Shown: piece after piece, positions 8,336 to 18,205 of the stretch
Position numbering within the stretch: position 1 is the first letter of the stretch
Layout: the number at the start of each line of letters is the position of its first letter
Assembly (NCBI RefSeq): GCF_028621895.1
Contig: NZ_CP117520.1
Location: forward strand, 1,488,001-1,552,000
Length of the DNA stretch: 64,000 nt
From: Acinetobacter sp. GSS19
GTDB taxonomy: Bacteria > Pseudomonadota > Gammaproteobacteria > Pseudomonadales > Moraxellaceae
Direction of reading: 5' to 3'
Program-made: the position numbers and the translations under genes
Notes under the pieces: model-generated
Seen by the model: the letters and a program-made list of their open reading frames with translations, nothing else
Databases searched by the model: none
Told to the model about the DNA's origin: nothing

Positions 8336-10435
8336 TTAATGGTTAGAGGGTTTTTGCAAGGTTGCTGGATCGACATACACCGCTTCAGCTTCATGTACAG
8401 TCGGCACTTTGCTCGCCAATGCACGGCGAATCACACCAATCGATGCAAACACCATAACGATCGCCACGATCATAAAGAAACCACACAATATGGCATTGAT
8501 CTGATTCGACAATGCCACCGTTTGCATTTCTGCCAGTGATTTTGCCGGAGCCAGTAATTCACCACGTGCCATCGCATCCGAGAAACGATTGGCCTGTGCC
8601 AAGAAACCAATTTTAGGATTTTCATGGAAAATCTTTTGCCAACCGGCAGTCATACAGGTAATGAACAAAAAAATCGTCGGGAGAATGGTGACCCAGACAT
8701 ATTTTTCTTTCTTCATTTTAAACAGAATCACGGTACCCAGAATCAACGCCATCGCGGCCAACATCTGGTTACCGATACCAAACAATGGCCATAACGAGTT
8801 AATCCCGCCTAGCGGATCAACCACGCCTTGATAAACGAAGAAGCCCCAACCGGCTACAGCCACTGATGTACCCACCAAGTTACCAAAGAATGAGCCTGAA
8901 TGTTTCAAGGCTGGAACAACAATACCGACCGTATCTTGCACCATGAAACGGCAAGCGCGGGTACCCGCATCGACTGCAGTAAGAATGAATAAGGCTTCAA
9001 ACAAGATGGCAAAGTGATACCAGAACGCCATCATCGAACGGTTATTGAAAATCTCGGAAATGATATGTGCCATCCCGATTGCAAAGGTCGGTGCACCACC
9101 CGTACGGGATAGGATTGAGCTTTCACCCACTTCTTTGGCCAACAGAGCCAAGGTATCAGGCGTAACGACAAAGCCCAAGTTACGTACCGCTTCTGCTGCA
9201 CTTTCCACAGTGGTGCCAAGCACAGCCGCAGGCGCGTTGATCGCAAAATAAATGCCGGGTTCCAGTACTGTGGCACAGATCATCGCCATGATGGCAACAA
9301 AGGACTCCATCAACATACCGCCATAACCGATCATTCGAATATCGGCTTCAGTATTCACCAGTTTCGGTGAGGTCCCACTCGATACTAATGCATGGAAACC
9401 AGAAATCGCACCACAAGCAATGGTAATAAACAGGAATGGGAACAAACTACCCGCAAATACCGGGCCTGTACCATCAATAAAATGGGTGACGGCCGGCATT
9501 TTCAGCTCAGGTAAAGCCACCATGATCCCGATGGCCAAACCGGCAATTACCCCGATTTTCAGGAAGGTCGACAGATAATCACGTGGAGCCAATAGCAGCC
9601 AGACAGGTAATACAGAAGCAATAAAACCGTAGATAATCAGACACCAGGTCAATTGTGTGCCGGTTAAGGTAAAGAACGGCCCCCAGTAAGGATCCGCGGC
9701 CACTTGGCCACCATACACAATCGCCAGCATCATCAGCACAAAACCGATGATCGAGACTTCTGCGATCTTGCCTGGACGGATGAAACGCATATACACGCCC
9801 ATAAACAAGGCGATCGGGATGGTTGCAGCAATACTAAACACACCCCATGGGCTATGTGCCAAGGCTTTCACGACTACCAACGCCAACACGGCCAGAATAA
9901 TGATCATCACACCTAAAGCACCAAGCATGACCACAATCCCGGCGAAAGAGCCCAATTCTTGTTTAGCCATTTCACCGAGCGAGCGGCCATCGCGACGTGT
10001 TGAAATAAACAGCACCAAAAAGTCTTGCACGGCACCTGCGAGCACCACCCCAGCCAATAGCCAGATGGTGCCAGGCAAATAGCCCATTTGTGCAGCGAGA
10101 ATCGGTCCTACGAGAGGTCCAGCACCAGCAATCGCAGCAAAATGGTGGCCAAAGAGTACATATCTGTTGGTCGGCACATAATCCAGACCATCCATTAAAC
10201 GGTGGGCTGGGGTCAGGCGTCGGGCATCCAGTTCGAATACCTTATTGGCAATAAATAAACTATAAAATCGGTATGCAATGCTATAGATACAGATCGCGGC
10301 CAGTACCAGCCAGACGGCGTTGACATGTTCACCACGGCTAACTGCTAAAATCCCAAAGGAAATTGCACCGACAATGGCGACTAAACTCCAGATCAGTTTT
10401 GAGGGGAGAGTAGATTTCGTTTGAATCATGTTCAT
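8336..10435 (-). CDS. cstA: CstA/BtsT-type carbon starvation transporter
   Basis: Large inner-membrane protein of about 699 aa with many hydrophobic helices. The CstA signature regions are visible: PTNRYVLFGHHFAAIAGAGPLVGPILAAQ near the N-terminus (about 88-117 of the long frame) and SGFHALVSSGTSPKLV mid-protein. Family members import pyruvate and possibly peptides under carbon limitation. The start at 10435 is chosen because GAGG lies six bases upstream; an ATG four codons further up has no such site. The ybdD-like gene follows at once. Either cstA or btsT could be the right name, since both belong to one family. Confidence 0.88.
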   Translation of the reverse strand: MNMIQTKSTLPSKLIWSLVAIVGAISFGILAVSRGEHVNAVWLVLAAICIYSIAYRFYSLFIANKVFELDARRLTPAHRLMDGLDYVPTNRYVLFGHHFAAIAGAGPLVGPILAAQMGYLPGTIWLLAGVVLAGAVQDFLVLFISTRRDGRSLGEMAKQELGSFAGIVVMLGALGVMIIILAVLALVVVKALAHSPWGVFSIAATIPIALFMGVYMRFIRPGKIAEVSIIGFVLMMLAIVYGGQVAADPYWGPFFTLTGTQLTWCLIIYGFIASVLPVWLLLAPRDYLSTFLKIGVIAGLAIGIMVALPELKMPAVTHFIDGTGPVFAGSLFPFLFITIACGAISGFHALVSSGTSPKLVNTEADIRMIGYGGMLMESFVAIMAMICATVLEPGIYFAINAPAAVLGTTVESAAEAVRNLGFVVTPDTLALLAKEVGESSILSRTGGAPTFAIGMAHIISEIFNNRSMMAFWYHFAILFEALFILTAVDAGTRACRFMVQDTVGIVVPALKHSGSFFGNLVGTSVAVAGWGFFVYQGVVDPLGGINSLWPLFGIGNQMLAAMALILGTVILFKMKKEKYVWVTILPTIFLFITCMTAGWQKIFHENPKIGFLAQANRFSDAMARGELLAPAKSLAEMQTVALSNQINAILCGFFMIVAIVMVFASIGVIRRALASKVPTVHEAEAVYVDPATLQKPSNH

Positions 10436-10555
10436 AGAAAACCTCATATTTTTAATTTCTTGATGATTTAAAGCAGCTCATTTTTATTATTCGTTTTCTG
10501 CTGTTTGTGCTGACTCTACTCCTGATATCTTATTTTTCAACCAATACTTTGGCAT

Positions 10556-10585
10556 AAAAAAGGGATGATTGACATCATCCCTTAC
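10556..10585 (-). terminator. Terminator of efp
   Basis: AAGGGATGAT and ATCATCCCTT form a 10-bp stem with a 4-nt loop, followed on the minus strand by six T. It lies 44 bp after the efp stop codon. Confidence 0.85.
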
Positions 10586-10628
10586 CACATTAGTCGTATT
10601 TTAACTCTGCGGTTTTATCTTTTTGTAA

Positions 10629-11198
10629 TCAAGCGCGTTCGAGGTATTCACCAGTACGGGTGTCTACGCGTACGCTCTCTTCTTGCTGAACAAAAAGTGG
10701 TACACGTACAACAGCACCTGTTTCAAGTTTCGCTGGTTTACCGCCACCGCCCGAGGTATCACCACGAACACCTGGATCAGTTTCTACGATTTTCAACACG
10801 ACGAAGTTTGGCGCACTGACATTTAACGGCACACCGTTAAACAGCATGATCGTGCAAAGCTCGTTCGAGTCGTCTTTTAACCATTTTGCAGCATCACCCA
10901 TCGCAGTTTTATCTGCAGCGATCTGTTCAAAAGTGACAGGATCCATGAAGTTCCAAAGTTCGCCATCGTTGTACAAGTAGTTCATTTCTACTTCTACGAT
11001 GTCAGCACCTTCCAAACTGTCGCCAGATTTAAAAGTTTTTTCAAGAACTTTACCTGTTTTCAGGTTACGAAGTTTCACACGGTTAAATGCTTGGCCTTTA
11101 CCTGGCTTTACATATTCATTTTCCATGATTGAACATGGGTTACCGTCAAGCATGACTTTAAGACCTTGCTTGAATTCATTTGTAGAATAATTGGCCAT
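10629..11198 (-). CDS. efp: Translation elongation factor P
   Basis: Relieves ribosome stalling at polyproline. 189 aa, the normal length, with KOW-like N-terminal, central and C-terminal OB domains; the C-terminal signature is [11 protein letters not shown]. The modified lysine is Lys34 in [14 protein letters not shown], in the context recognised by EpmA for beta-lysylation. The divergent neighbour epmB supplies the (R)-beta-lysine chemistry. The start ATG 11198 has GGAG ten bases upstream; an in-frame GTG three codons earlier would leave only one base after GGAG. A perfect inverted repeat lies in the shared promoter region. Confidence 0.96.
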   Translation of the reverse strand: MANYSTNEFKQGLKVMLDGNPCSIMENEYVKPGKGQAFNRVKLRNLKTGKVLEKTFKSGDSLEGADIVEVEMNYLYNDGELWNFMDPVTFEQIAADKTAMGDAAKWLKDDSNELCTIMLFNGVPLNVSAPNFVVLKIVETDPGVRGDTSGGGGKPAKLETGAVVRVPLFVQQEESVRVDTRTGEYLERA

Positions 11199-11232
11199 GA
11201 CTGGCACACTCCAAACTTACTAACTCAAATCT

Positions 11233-11255
11233 AATAATGCTAGACTAGCATTATT
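11233..11255. promoter_or_regulatory. 23-nt perfect inverted repeat in the efp/epmB divergent region
   Basis: Arms AATAATGCTAG (11233-11243) and CTAGCATTATT (11245-11255) flank a single A. The repeat lies 35 bp before efp and 13 bp before epmB. It could be an operator serving both promoters or a hairpin in the epmB leader; three more T follow the right arm. No regulator is identified. Confidence 0.45.
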
Positions 11256-11268
11256 TTTAACGTGTGGC

Positions 11269-12285
11269 ATGATAAACTATTTATATCAAGAGCAAAACTG
11301 GCAATCACAACTCAGTGACCTGATTACTGACCCGCTAGAATTACTCACGACGCTTGAGCTATCACCCGATGACTTATTATCGGGCGCGATTCTGGCTTCT
11401 GAACAGTTTAAATTGCGTGTGCCACGTGCATTTGTCGGAAAAATGAACATTGGCGATCCTTATGATCCGCTTCTGCTGCAAGTTCTTCCTCATCACCTCG
11501 AACTAGAAGATCATCCTGGCTTTGTAACGGATCCGCTCGGTGAAGAAGCAGCCAATCAATTTCCCGGTATTCTACATAAGTATAAATCGCGCTTCTTGCT
11601 GACCCTGACAGGGGCATGTGCTGTACATTGCCGTTACTGTTTCCGTCGCCATTTCCCCTATCAAGAGAATCTTCCAAAGCGCGAAGACTGGCCACAGATG
11701 AAAGCTTATATTGAAAGCCAGCCCGATATTAATGAAGTAATTTTAAGCGGTGGTGACCCCCTTACCTTATCTAATCGCAAACTTGCCGAGTGGATTGAAC
11801 GACTTGAATCCATCGCGCAAATAAAATTTTTGAGAATCCATTCACGGGTTCCGATCGTAATCCCCAACCGTGTCGATAAAGAGCTGATTACGCTGTTAAA
11901 AAACAGTAGGCTACGTATTATTCTGGTGATACACTCAAACCATCCAGCTGAGTTAGATGACTTCACCTGCTCCAAACTTTCTGAGTTGGTTCAACATCAT
12001 ATTACGGTATTGAATCAGGCAGTATTATTAAAAGGGGTGAATGATTCAGCCCCAGTCTTGGTAAATTTAAGCTATCGCCTGTTTGAGGCAGGGGTGATGC
12101 CCTACTATTTACACGTACTTGATAAGGTGAAAGGGGCACATCATTTCGATTTATTGTCATCACAGGTGAATGACATTTATCGTGAAATTTTAGCGAATCT
12201 ACCGGGGTTTTTGGTTCCTAAACTGGTCAGGGAAATAGCGGGCGAAAAGAATAAAACACCGCTTTTTGGGGATTCAACTTTTTGA
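11269..12285 (+). CDS. epmB: EF-P lysine 2,3-aminomutase (EpmB)
   Basis: Radical-SAM enzyme converting L-lysine to (R)-beta-lysine for EF-P modification. It is 338 aa, the usual EpmB length and shorter than fermentative lysine aminomutases. The cluster cysteines are Cys117, Cys121 and Cys124 in GACAVHCRYCFRRHFPY. The PLP-binding and substrate regions include EVILSGGDPL and the C-terminal PYYLHVLDKVKGAHHF. It is divergent from efp, its substrate's gene. epmA is not in the window. The following gene starts within about 15 bp, so co-transcription with the PilZ-like gene is likely. Confidence 0.93.
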   Translation: MINYLYQEQNWQSQLSDLITDPLELLTTLELSPDDLLSGAILASEQFKLRVPRAFVGKMNIGDPYDPLLLQVLPHHLELEDHPGFVTDPLGEEAANQFPGILHKYKSRFLLTLTGACAVHCRYCFRRHFPYQENLPKREDWPQMKAYIESQPDINEVILSGGDPLTLSNRKLAEWIERLESIAQIKFLRIHSRVPIVIPNRVDKELITLLKNSRLRIILVIHSNHPAELDDFTCSKLSELVQHHITVLNQAVLLKGVNDSAPVLVNLSYRLFEAGVMPYYLHVLDKVKGAHHFDLLSSQVNDIYREILANLPGFLVPKLVREIAGEKNKTPLFGDSTF

Positions 12286-12298
12286 GTTTTACAACAAT

Positions 12299-14050
12299 AT
12301 GATGAATAGTGCGATTTCGGATACTTTTCAGACACCTACCGCTTTAATACGCGACCATTTAAGTTTTTCCGGTACCTCCGTGAAAGAAGTACAGGACTGG
12401 ATTTCTTCGTTGTCTATTCTTCAATTGGGTGACTCATCTAAATTGCTGTTTAATGCCCTGATCGAAATCTCTGAACTCAAATGTGCGGAAACCTTGCGTT
12501 TTGACCTGATCCAGGTCTTGCACCATAGTATTGAAAATGTGCTATTAAGTTTGGAAAAACATTTTTCCAATCATGCCTTGATCAGTTCAGACCGGAATGA
12601 ACATATTATTGAATTGGCGATGTTGCTGCGCAGTTATTTCGCCAAGATCTATCAGGACATTACCCTGCGCAGTCACGATCAGTTACAACATCAGAAATTT
12701 TCCCTGTTTGCCTTTAGCCAAAAGAAAAATTTACAGACTGCACGCTCCCTGGCAACTTTTTATAGTTTGCGCCAGTTTGCAGGCCTACTCTATCAACAGC
12801 AAATGTTGTATAGCAGTGCCTTACCAGGTCAATGGCAAGCTGCCCATCGACTCTATAATCTGGCATTGGAGCATGACTATTACAACACCAGCCTCAGTCA
12901 AATTAAAGAAAGTGCACATGGCCTACAGAATATTGCTCAAGCCTATGCTCAATTAATCCTATTGGATATCTTCAACACGCACCAAATCCGTCCGTCAGAA
13001 ATTAATGCCTTGTACGAATGTACTTTTGATTGGGCCCGTCTGATTCAACTTTCAACACGAGAAAATAATACGAGTAAATATCTGGTCGATACACGTACAG
13101 ATGAACGACCGGTATTCAATAAAAAGCAAAGCGATGATTTTCAGGCCAATCTATTCATCAGCACACAAAGTCTACTCGAGCATATCAATAACACCTTAGG
13201 TAAAAATCCAGAGTACCTTTCAAAGAATGAAAAACTGTTCCTGAGCCCTGCATTAAAACACCATGTGCAAACTATTCTCGATAATGATCACATCGAACGT
13301 CAGCATGAGCGTTATGAATATTCAGCACAGTTACAGTTATGTTTTAGCTTGATGACTGCACATTTTTACATGTCAAAAGCGAAAAATTTTTACGAAACGC
13401 TAGAAATCAGCACACGCTTTGACAGGTTGAATGAATCACGAATGCTGGCAGGTTGGACAGATGCGAGCACTTCAGGCACGGCACACACCAAGTTACTCGA
13501 TCGAGAAGCAAAACAGATTTATCAGGCTGACGTGATTGATATTAGTGCCAATGGTTACCGCATTAAATGGACCGGTGAAACGCCAAAAAATCTTCGTACC
13601 GGTGAATTCATTCTGGTTCAGGAAAATAACCAAGGAAAATGGCGCTCTGCGGTCATTCGCTGGATTAAACAAGCGGCTGATAAAAGTTTAGAGCTTGGCA
13701 TAGAAATTCTGGCGCAAGAGATTTATCCTTGTGCAGTGCATATCAAGCCAGAACGACATCTAGATAACTACCATCCCGCGCTGATCTTACAAAATGAACA
13801 AGATGGCCTAGTGAAAACCAGTCTGGTTCTGCCGGGTTCACAAATGTTTAAAGATCAACAAACCATTTATTTACGTCTCGGCAAAGAAGAAATCAAAATC
13901 TATCTACTGAAGACACTGGCAATCACACAAAGTTTTGTCCAATTTGAATTTGAATTATTAAATGATCAGCAGCAATCTATTGTAGATCAGTTTATCCACC
14001 AGAAGGCCGATGAATTGAAAGATCATGATTTATGGGAATCATTAAAATGA
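12299..14050 (+). CDS. Large protein with C-terminal PilZ-like domain
   Basis: A 583-aa cytoplasmic protein. Residues ~1-380 are helix-rich and match no family I recognise. The C-terminal ~190 residues look like a PilZ fold: the D-x-S-x-x-G element is DISANG at 414-419. The usual upstream RxxxR is not clear, so c-di-GMP binding is uncertain. The ATG at 12299 (followed by a second ATG) is preferred over an in-frame TTG at 12266 that would overlap epmB. The stop codon overlaps the start of the FimX-like gene as ATGA, so the two are translationally coupled. A joint role in c-di-GMP-dependent pilus control is inferred from this pairing. Confidence 0.7.
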   Translation: MMNSAISDTFQTPTALIRDHLSFSGTSVKEVQDWISSLSILQLGDSSKLLFNALIEISELKCAETLRFDLIQVLHHSIENVLLSLEKHFSNHALISSDRNEHIIELAMLLRSYFAKIYQDITLRSHDQLQHQKFSLFAFSQKKNLQTARSLATFYSLRQFAGLLYQQQMLYSSALPGQWQAAHRLYNLALEHDYYNTSLSQIKESAHGLQNIAQAYAQLILLDIFNTHQIRPSEINALYECTFDWARLIQLSTRENNTSKYLVDTRTDERPVFNKKQSDDFQANLFISTQSLLEHINNTLGKNPEYLSKNEKLFLSPALKHHVQTILDNDHIERQHERYEYSAQLQLCFSLMTAHFYMSKAKNFYETLEISTRFDRLNESRMLAGWTDASTSGTAHTKLLDREAKQIYQADVIDISANGYRIKWTGETPKNLRTGEFILVQENNQGKWRSAVIRWIKQAADKSLELGIEILAQEIYPCAVHIKPERHLDNYHPALILQNEQDGLVKTSLVLPGSQMFKDQQTIYLRLGKEEIKIYLLKTLAITQSFVQFEFELLNDQQQSIVDQFIHQKADELKDHDLWESLK

Positions 14051-16155
14051 GAAACTCTTTACTGTCGAAAAAGTTAAAGCGTACAGAAACTCGCTTACTC
14101 ATTATTGATGACAACCAGATTCGTTATAACCAAATTCTTGAGTTGCTGGATGCTAAAGGCCATCAGGTTAAAGCCTGCTTACTCGACGATATCAAAAGCT
14201 TTGAAAAACAGCTGCACAATGTCTGGGATGTGGTAATTTTTGGTCGTGCCTATGACTTGAAAGTTGAACAGGCGATTGCCTTGATTCAGGCGTCAAAACA
14301 ACCGCACCTCCCCGTCTTGATGCTTAAACCTGAGGATTATCAGTTCGAACAATATATGACCTTTATCAATAAAGGCATTTATGATCTGGTCAATCTGGAT
14401 TACAGTGCTCGTTTTTATATCGATGTCATTCGTGCCTTATCTTATAGCCGTCTGGTACAAACCCAACAGCATCTAGAAGATGAACTGGAAAATGCCCAGT
14501 CACAAGCACAATCCTTAGTCGAAGACAGTAATAAGGCTGTTGCCATCATCCAGGAAGGTATCCATTTACAGGCAAACCCTGAATATTTAGCTTTATTTGG
14601 CTTTAAAGATGAAGATGAGATTATTGGCCTCCCCCTATTAGATGTCTTACAACCTGCAGATCTAAATGATTTTAAACAGCGTTTTAAGAAAATTTCACAG
14701 GGTCAATTTGATCAGGCATGTTTTGAGATGCATACACGCCAGTCTCAGGCAGCCAGTAAAAATCCTTTACATATCGAGTTCTTGCCTGCTGCTGAAGAAG
14801 ATGCTTTACAGCTGACGATTGATTGTGGCACTGCAAGCAATTACGCTACGCCACATTCCAAAACCACCGAAGGATCTGAAAAAAGCGTTCTGCAGCAACC
14901 TGCGAAGACCTATCAACACATTAATCGCACCTTGCTCAACCAGCCCGCGAATTGTAATGCATTGGTTTCAGTTTCATTAGCCACATGTCCTAATGAAATT
15001 TTCCATACCAATCTCAACACGCTGCAAGGTTATTTCCACAACATCCAAAACTTCCTGAAAGAACAGACTCACTTACCTGTCTTTAAAATCGAAACGGGAC
15101 TTTTTGCTGTACTGGTGCAGGCTGAATCAGCTTCGGTATTAAAATCGCGTTTAGCAGGCTTAGCCGCCCTAGAAAAACCGCAATTGTTGGCTGTAGGCAA
15201 TAGCAGTTACCCACTCCACTTAAAACTGGGTTATGCTGAATTAAAAAGTGAACTGGGCAATGAAGATCAATTGGAAGAATTGCTTAACCGCGCCTTCCAT
15301 AACAGTCTGGCAACCCTGACTCAAGCATCGGATCTTGAATTATCCGCCAAACTTGAAACGACTCCATTAGGTTTTGAAGCCGATCCACAACTCTTGGAAC
15401 AGCCAACAATTTTGCAGGCTTTACAGCAAAGACTGGAAAGTGGTGATATCCGGCTAAAATATCAGCAGCTGTATGATAAATACGATACTAATTTGTATAC
15501 CTATGAAGTCACTAGTGGTTTCATCTATGAAAACCAATGGCACAATTTAGCCGATTTTAGAGAATTGGCGGATGATCCAGAACTGTCTATCAAAGTCGAT
15601 CGCTGGGTATTGGTAGAGGCGTGTAAGCAACTCCATAACTTTATTACGCAGTATCCTGAGGCTAAACTAATTGTCAATCTGAATTCTCCGATCCTGCTAG
15701 AAGATCCACAATTCCCACAACTCGTGGAAAAACTGCTGACCATTGTGGGCAGTCGCGTTAGCCATCCATTGATTCTACAATTCTCGGAAAAAGCACTCAA
15801 CCATGATCTCCCTCTCGTACAGAAACAGATACGGGTATTACGCCAGCATGGTGCTGAGATTTCATTGCGAGATTTCGGAATGTCGATGTACAGTGACTCC
15901 TTCCTGAATCAGGTCGAGATTAATTATCTGAGCTTGGATAGCCGCCTGTCTACCATGCTGGCAGACGATGCGCAAGTCGAACAGCTGCAAGAGAAAATTG
16001 CCAACTTCCTGATTATTCGTCCGGTTGAAATTCTACTTTCCGAATTAAATGATATGAATCTGTTCGCAAATGCCTGGAATGTCGAAGCGCGTTATTTGCA
16101 GGGTGACTATTTCCAGAAAAAACTCGATCATTTAAGCGATGTGCAAGATCATTAA
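14047..16155 (+). CDS. FimX-like REC-PAS-GGDEF-EAL protein, degenerate domains
   Basis: A 702-aa cytoplasmic protein with the domain order of Pseudomonas FimX. A receiver-like domain covers ~13-135: the acidic pair is Asp22-Asp23, but the usual phospho-acceptor position is Gly66. A PAS domain covers ~150-260. The GGDEF domain (~290-430) reads IETGLFAVLV where GGDEF should be. The EAL domain (~450-690) reads EVT (487-489) instead of EAL/EVL, and LRDFGMS replaces the DDFG element. It is therefore unlikely to make or cleave c-di-GMP and more likely a c-di-GMP receptor, as FimX is for type IV pilus assembly. The start is set by the ATGA overlap with the upstream gene. Confidence 0.78.
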   Translation: MRNSLLSKKLKRTETRLLIIDDNQIRYNQILELLDAKGHQVKACLLDDIKSFEKQLHNVWDVVIFGRAYDLKVEQAIALIQASKQPHLPVLMLKPEDYQFEQYMTFINKGIYDLVNLDYSARFYIDVIRALSYSRLVQTQQHLEDELENAQSQAQSLVEDSNKAVAIIQEGIHLQANPEYLALFGFKDEDEIIGLPLLDVLQPADLNDFKQRFKKISQGQFDQACFEMHTRQSQAASKNPLHIEFLPAAEEDALQLTIDCGTASNYATPHSKTTEGSEKSVLQQPAKTYQHINRTLLNQPANCNALVSVSLATCPNEIFHTNLNTLQGYFHNIQNFLKEQTHLPVFKIETGLFAVLVQAESASVLKSRLAGLAALEKPQLLAVGNSSYPLHLKLGYAELKSELGNEDQLEELLNRAFHNSLATLTQASDLELSAKLETTPLGFEADPQLLEQPTILQALQQRLESGDIRLKYQQLYDKYDTNLYTYEVTSGFIYENQWHNLADFRELADDPELSIKVDRWVLVEACKQLHNFITQYPEAKLIVNLNSPILLEDPQFPQLVEKLLTIVGSRVSHPLILQFSEKALNHDLPLVQKQIRVLRQHGAEISLRDFGMSMYSDSFLNQVEINYLSLDSRLSTMLADDAQVEQLQEKIANFLIIRPVEILLSELNDMNLFANAWNVEARYLQGDYFQKKLDHLSDVQDH

Positions 16156-16186
16156 GATCTTGCCAACCCAGATAAAAATGCAGAGA

Positions 16187-16217
16187 CAAAAAAACGGGCG
16201 AATTGCCCGTTTTTTTC
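16187..16217. terminator. Bidirectional terminator between fimX-like gene and rpmE
   Basis: An ACGGGC / GCCCGT stem with a GAATT loop is flanked by A and T runs on both sides, so it can stop transcription from either convergent gene. Confidence 0.88.
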
Positions 16218-16227
16218 ATTTTGAGGA

Positions 16228-16455
16228 TTAACCACGTTTGATAGAACGTGACATACCTGCAAAACGTTGTTTGAACTTGTCGATACGACCGCCAGTGTCG
16301 ACGTTCTTTTGCTTACCAGTATAGAACGGGTGGCATGCTGAACATACGTCAAGATAAAGTGTTTCTTTACCTAAAGCTGAACGGGTTTCGATCACGTTAC
16401 CACATGAACAAGTTGCAACAAGTGTTTCGTATTTTGGGTGAATATCGGCGCGCAT
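16228..16455 (-). CDS. rpmE: 50S ribosomal protein bL31 (zinc-binding form)
   Basis: Ribosomal large-subunit protein of 75 aa. It carries the four zinc-ligand cysteines of the C+ type: Cys16, Cys18, Cys38 and Cys41 (TCSCGN and [12 protein letters not shown]). The presence of the cysteines marks it as the housekeeping RpmE and not the zinc-independent paralogue YkgM. It is a monocistronic gene with a bidirectional terminator downstream; about 190 bp upstream separate it from the SBF-family gene, which is on the same strand. Confidence 0.96.
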   Translation of the reverse strand: MRADIHPKYETLVATCSCGNVIETRSALGKETLYLDVCSACHPFYTGKQKNVDTGGRIDKFKQRFAGMSRSIKRG

Positions 16456-16646
16456 CGTCGATTACTCCTAATTGAAGAAAGGCTTAAGCTGTCATCGCAA
16501 TTGATCACTCCCAAAATTAGGGGAAAAGGCGAAAATTCGCAGATCAACACCACAACAGACCATTCTTTTGGCCCACCGAGGTTCTAAACCAGAGCTAAGC
16601 ACAACAAGTGGCACGCATTATACGTGAACTCCTGCCAGATTGCGAA

Positions 16647-17624
16647 TCATTCTATAGATGAATCTGAGGATTTCGACCAGGCATTGGCTAATATGCCACA
16701 CACCATCAACTGGATCTGGTGAAAAATCATGATCGGCAACAATAGAATCCCGAGAGGTAAACCCATAAATAAAATTTGCGCCATAGGAACGCCACTGGCC
16801 AAAGTTTTTTTGGAGGCACAAAAGAAAATCGTTTTCTGATCGGCAAGGTCAAACCCAAGCAATCGCGCACACCAAAAAGCCAAACCCATAATCACGGCCA
16901 GTAAAACCGAGCAAACCAGAATCAGCACGAACAAAGTCGATAAGTCCACTTGCTGCCATAGGCCATTGACCACTGCACCGCTGAAAGCACCATACACCAC
17001 CAATAAAATCGACCACTGATCAAAATTTTTCACTAAATTCGGAAATTTTTGCATTTTGGGATAGATCCAAGGTCGCATCAATTGACCCAAGACAAAAGGC
17101 ACCAGTAACAAGCCAATAATCTGCAGAATCGCCTGACTCGGGTCATACTGTGGCGTATTACTCCCCATAATAAACAAGCTCACCAGCAATGGAGTAATCA
17201 ACATACCAATAATGTTGGAAAAAGAGGCACTACAGACGGCTCCAGCGACATTGCCTTGTGCCATAGAGGTAAACGCGATGGAGGACTGCACGGTTGAGGG
17301 CAAGAAGCATAAAAATAGAAAACCCCAATACAGCATTTGCCCCAATAAAGGTTCCAAGATCGGTCGAGCCAAGAGCCCCAATCCCGGAAACAAAGCAAAA
17401 GTAAACAGGAAAATAATACTGTGTAATTTCCAGTGGAATAATCCCTCACGGATCGCATCACGTGATAATTTGGCGCCATGCAAGAAAAACAGCAATGCAA
17501 TTGCACTGGTAGTGAGTACAGAAAAATACTCGGCCGCCTGCCCGGAAATCGGCCACAGACTCGCCAGCAAAACCATTACAAACAATAGAATGGTAAAACG
17601 ATCCAAAGCCAACAATTTCAACAT
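16647..17624 (-). CDS. Bile acid:sodium symporter (SBF)-family transporter, YfeH-like
   Basis: Inner-membrane transporter of about 325 aa with about ten hydrophobic segments over its whole length. It matches the SBF-like/DUF4137 branch of the BASS superfamily (E. coli YfeH type): FLHGAKLSRDAI, FLPSTVQSSIAFTSMAQGN and the late FFCASKKTLASGVPMA are recognisable. The substrate is unknown. The start at 17624 is chosen because AGGA lies eight bases upstream, whereas the ATG three codons earlier directly abuts it. It is downstream of gloA but separated by a terminator-like hairpin. Confidence 0.85.
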   Translation of the reverse strand: MLKLLALDRFTILLFVMVLLASLWPISGQAAEYFSVLTTSAIALLFFLHGAKLSRDAIREGLFHWKLHSIIFLFTFALFPGLGLLARPILEPLLGQMLYWGFLFLCFLPSTVQSSIAFTSMAQGNVAGAVCSASFSNIIGMLITPLLVSLFIMGSNTPQYDPSQAILQIIGLLLVPFVLGQLMRPWIYPKMQKFPNLVKNFDQWSILLVVYGAFSGAVVNGLWQQVDLSTLFVLILVCSVLLAVIMGLAFWCARLLGFDLADQKTIFFCASKKTLASGVPMAQILFMGLPLGILLLPIMIFHQIQLMVCGILANAWSKSSDSSIE

Positions 17625-17654
17625 GACATGCATCCTGCATTTCGATAGTTAATA

Positions 17655-17712
17655 AAAAGCCCAGCAGACGAAATTCACCAACAGGTCAAATTTCGTCAAG
17701 CTGAGCTTAGGG
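17655..17712 (-). terminator. Terminator-like hairpin after gloA
   Basis: GACGAAATT / AATTTCGTC arms are extended by AGC-TCAGC / GCTG-GGCT pairing, with a long loop and a short T run on the minus strand. It lies ~70 bp after gloA. Confidence 0.55.
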
Positions 17713-17784
17713 GATTCGGACTGAACTTTCAAGAAAATCAAGCAGAATCGAATGATCTCTTAATCATCCAGTTCAATCGCCTTA

Positions 17785-18186
17785 TTAATTATTGCGGGCA
17801 TTCTCATCTTGCTGAATCAGCTCGACTTTATAGCCATCCGGATCCTCAACAAAGGCAATCACGGTGACGCCTCCTTTCATGGGCCCTGCTTCACGCACCA
17901 CTTTACCACCACGGGCTTTGATCTCTTCACAGGCTTGGTAGGCATCCTCGACAGCGATCGCAATATGGCCATAACCATTACCGAGGTCATAACTTTCAGT
18001 ATCCCAGTTATGCGTCAATTCCAGCACAGTTGTGCTGTCCTCATCACCATAACCGACAAAAGCCAAGGTAAAACGCCCTTCTTCATAGTCACGCTTGCGT
18101 AATAAGCGCATACCTAAAACTTCAGTATAAAAAGCCAATGAACGTTCCAGATTCCCCACACGGAGCATGGTATGTAACATACGCAT
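17785..18186 (-). CDS. gloA: Lactoylglutathione lyase (glyoxalase I)
   Basis: Converts the methylglyoxal-glutathione hemithioacetal to S-lactoylglutathione. It is 133 aa, the length of the nickel-type bacterial enzyme. All four metal ligands are in the E. coli positions: His5, Glu56, His74 and Glu122. The [11 protein letters not shown] and [12 protein letters not shown] strands are typical. It is followed by a terminator-like hairpin and preceded by the ampG-like gene, 19 bp away on the same strand, so co-transcription with ampG is possible. Confidence 0.95.
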   Translation of the reverse strand: MRMLHTMLRVGNLERSLAFYTEVLGMRLLRKRDYEEGRFTLAFVGYGDEDSTTVLELTHNWDTESYDLGNGYGHIAIAVEDAYQACEEIKARGGKVVREAGPMKGGVTVIAFVEDPDGYKVELIQQDENARNN

Positions 18187-18205
18187 TATCTTGTCCTCAC
18201 TCTCT

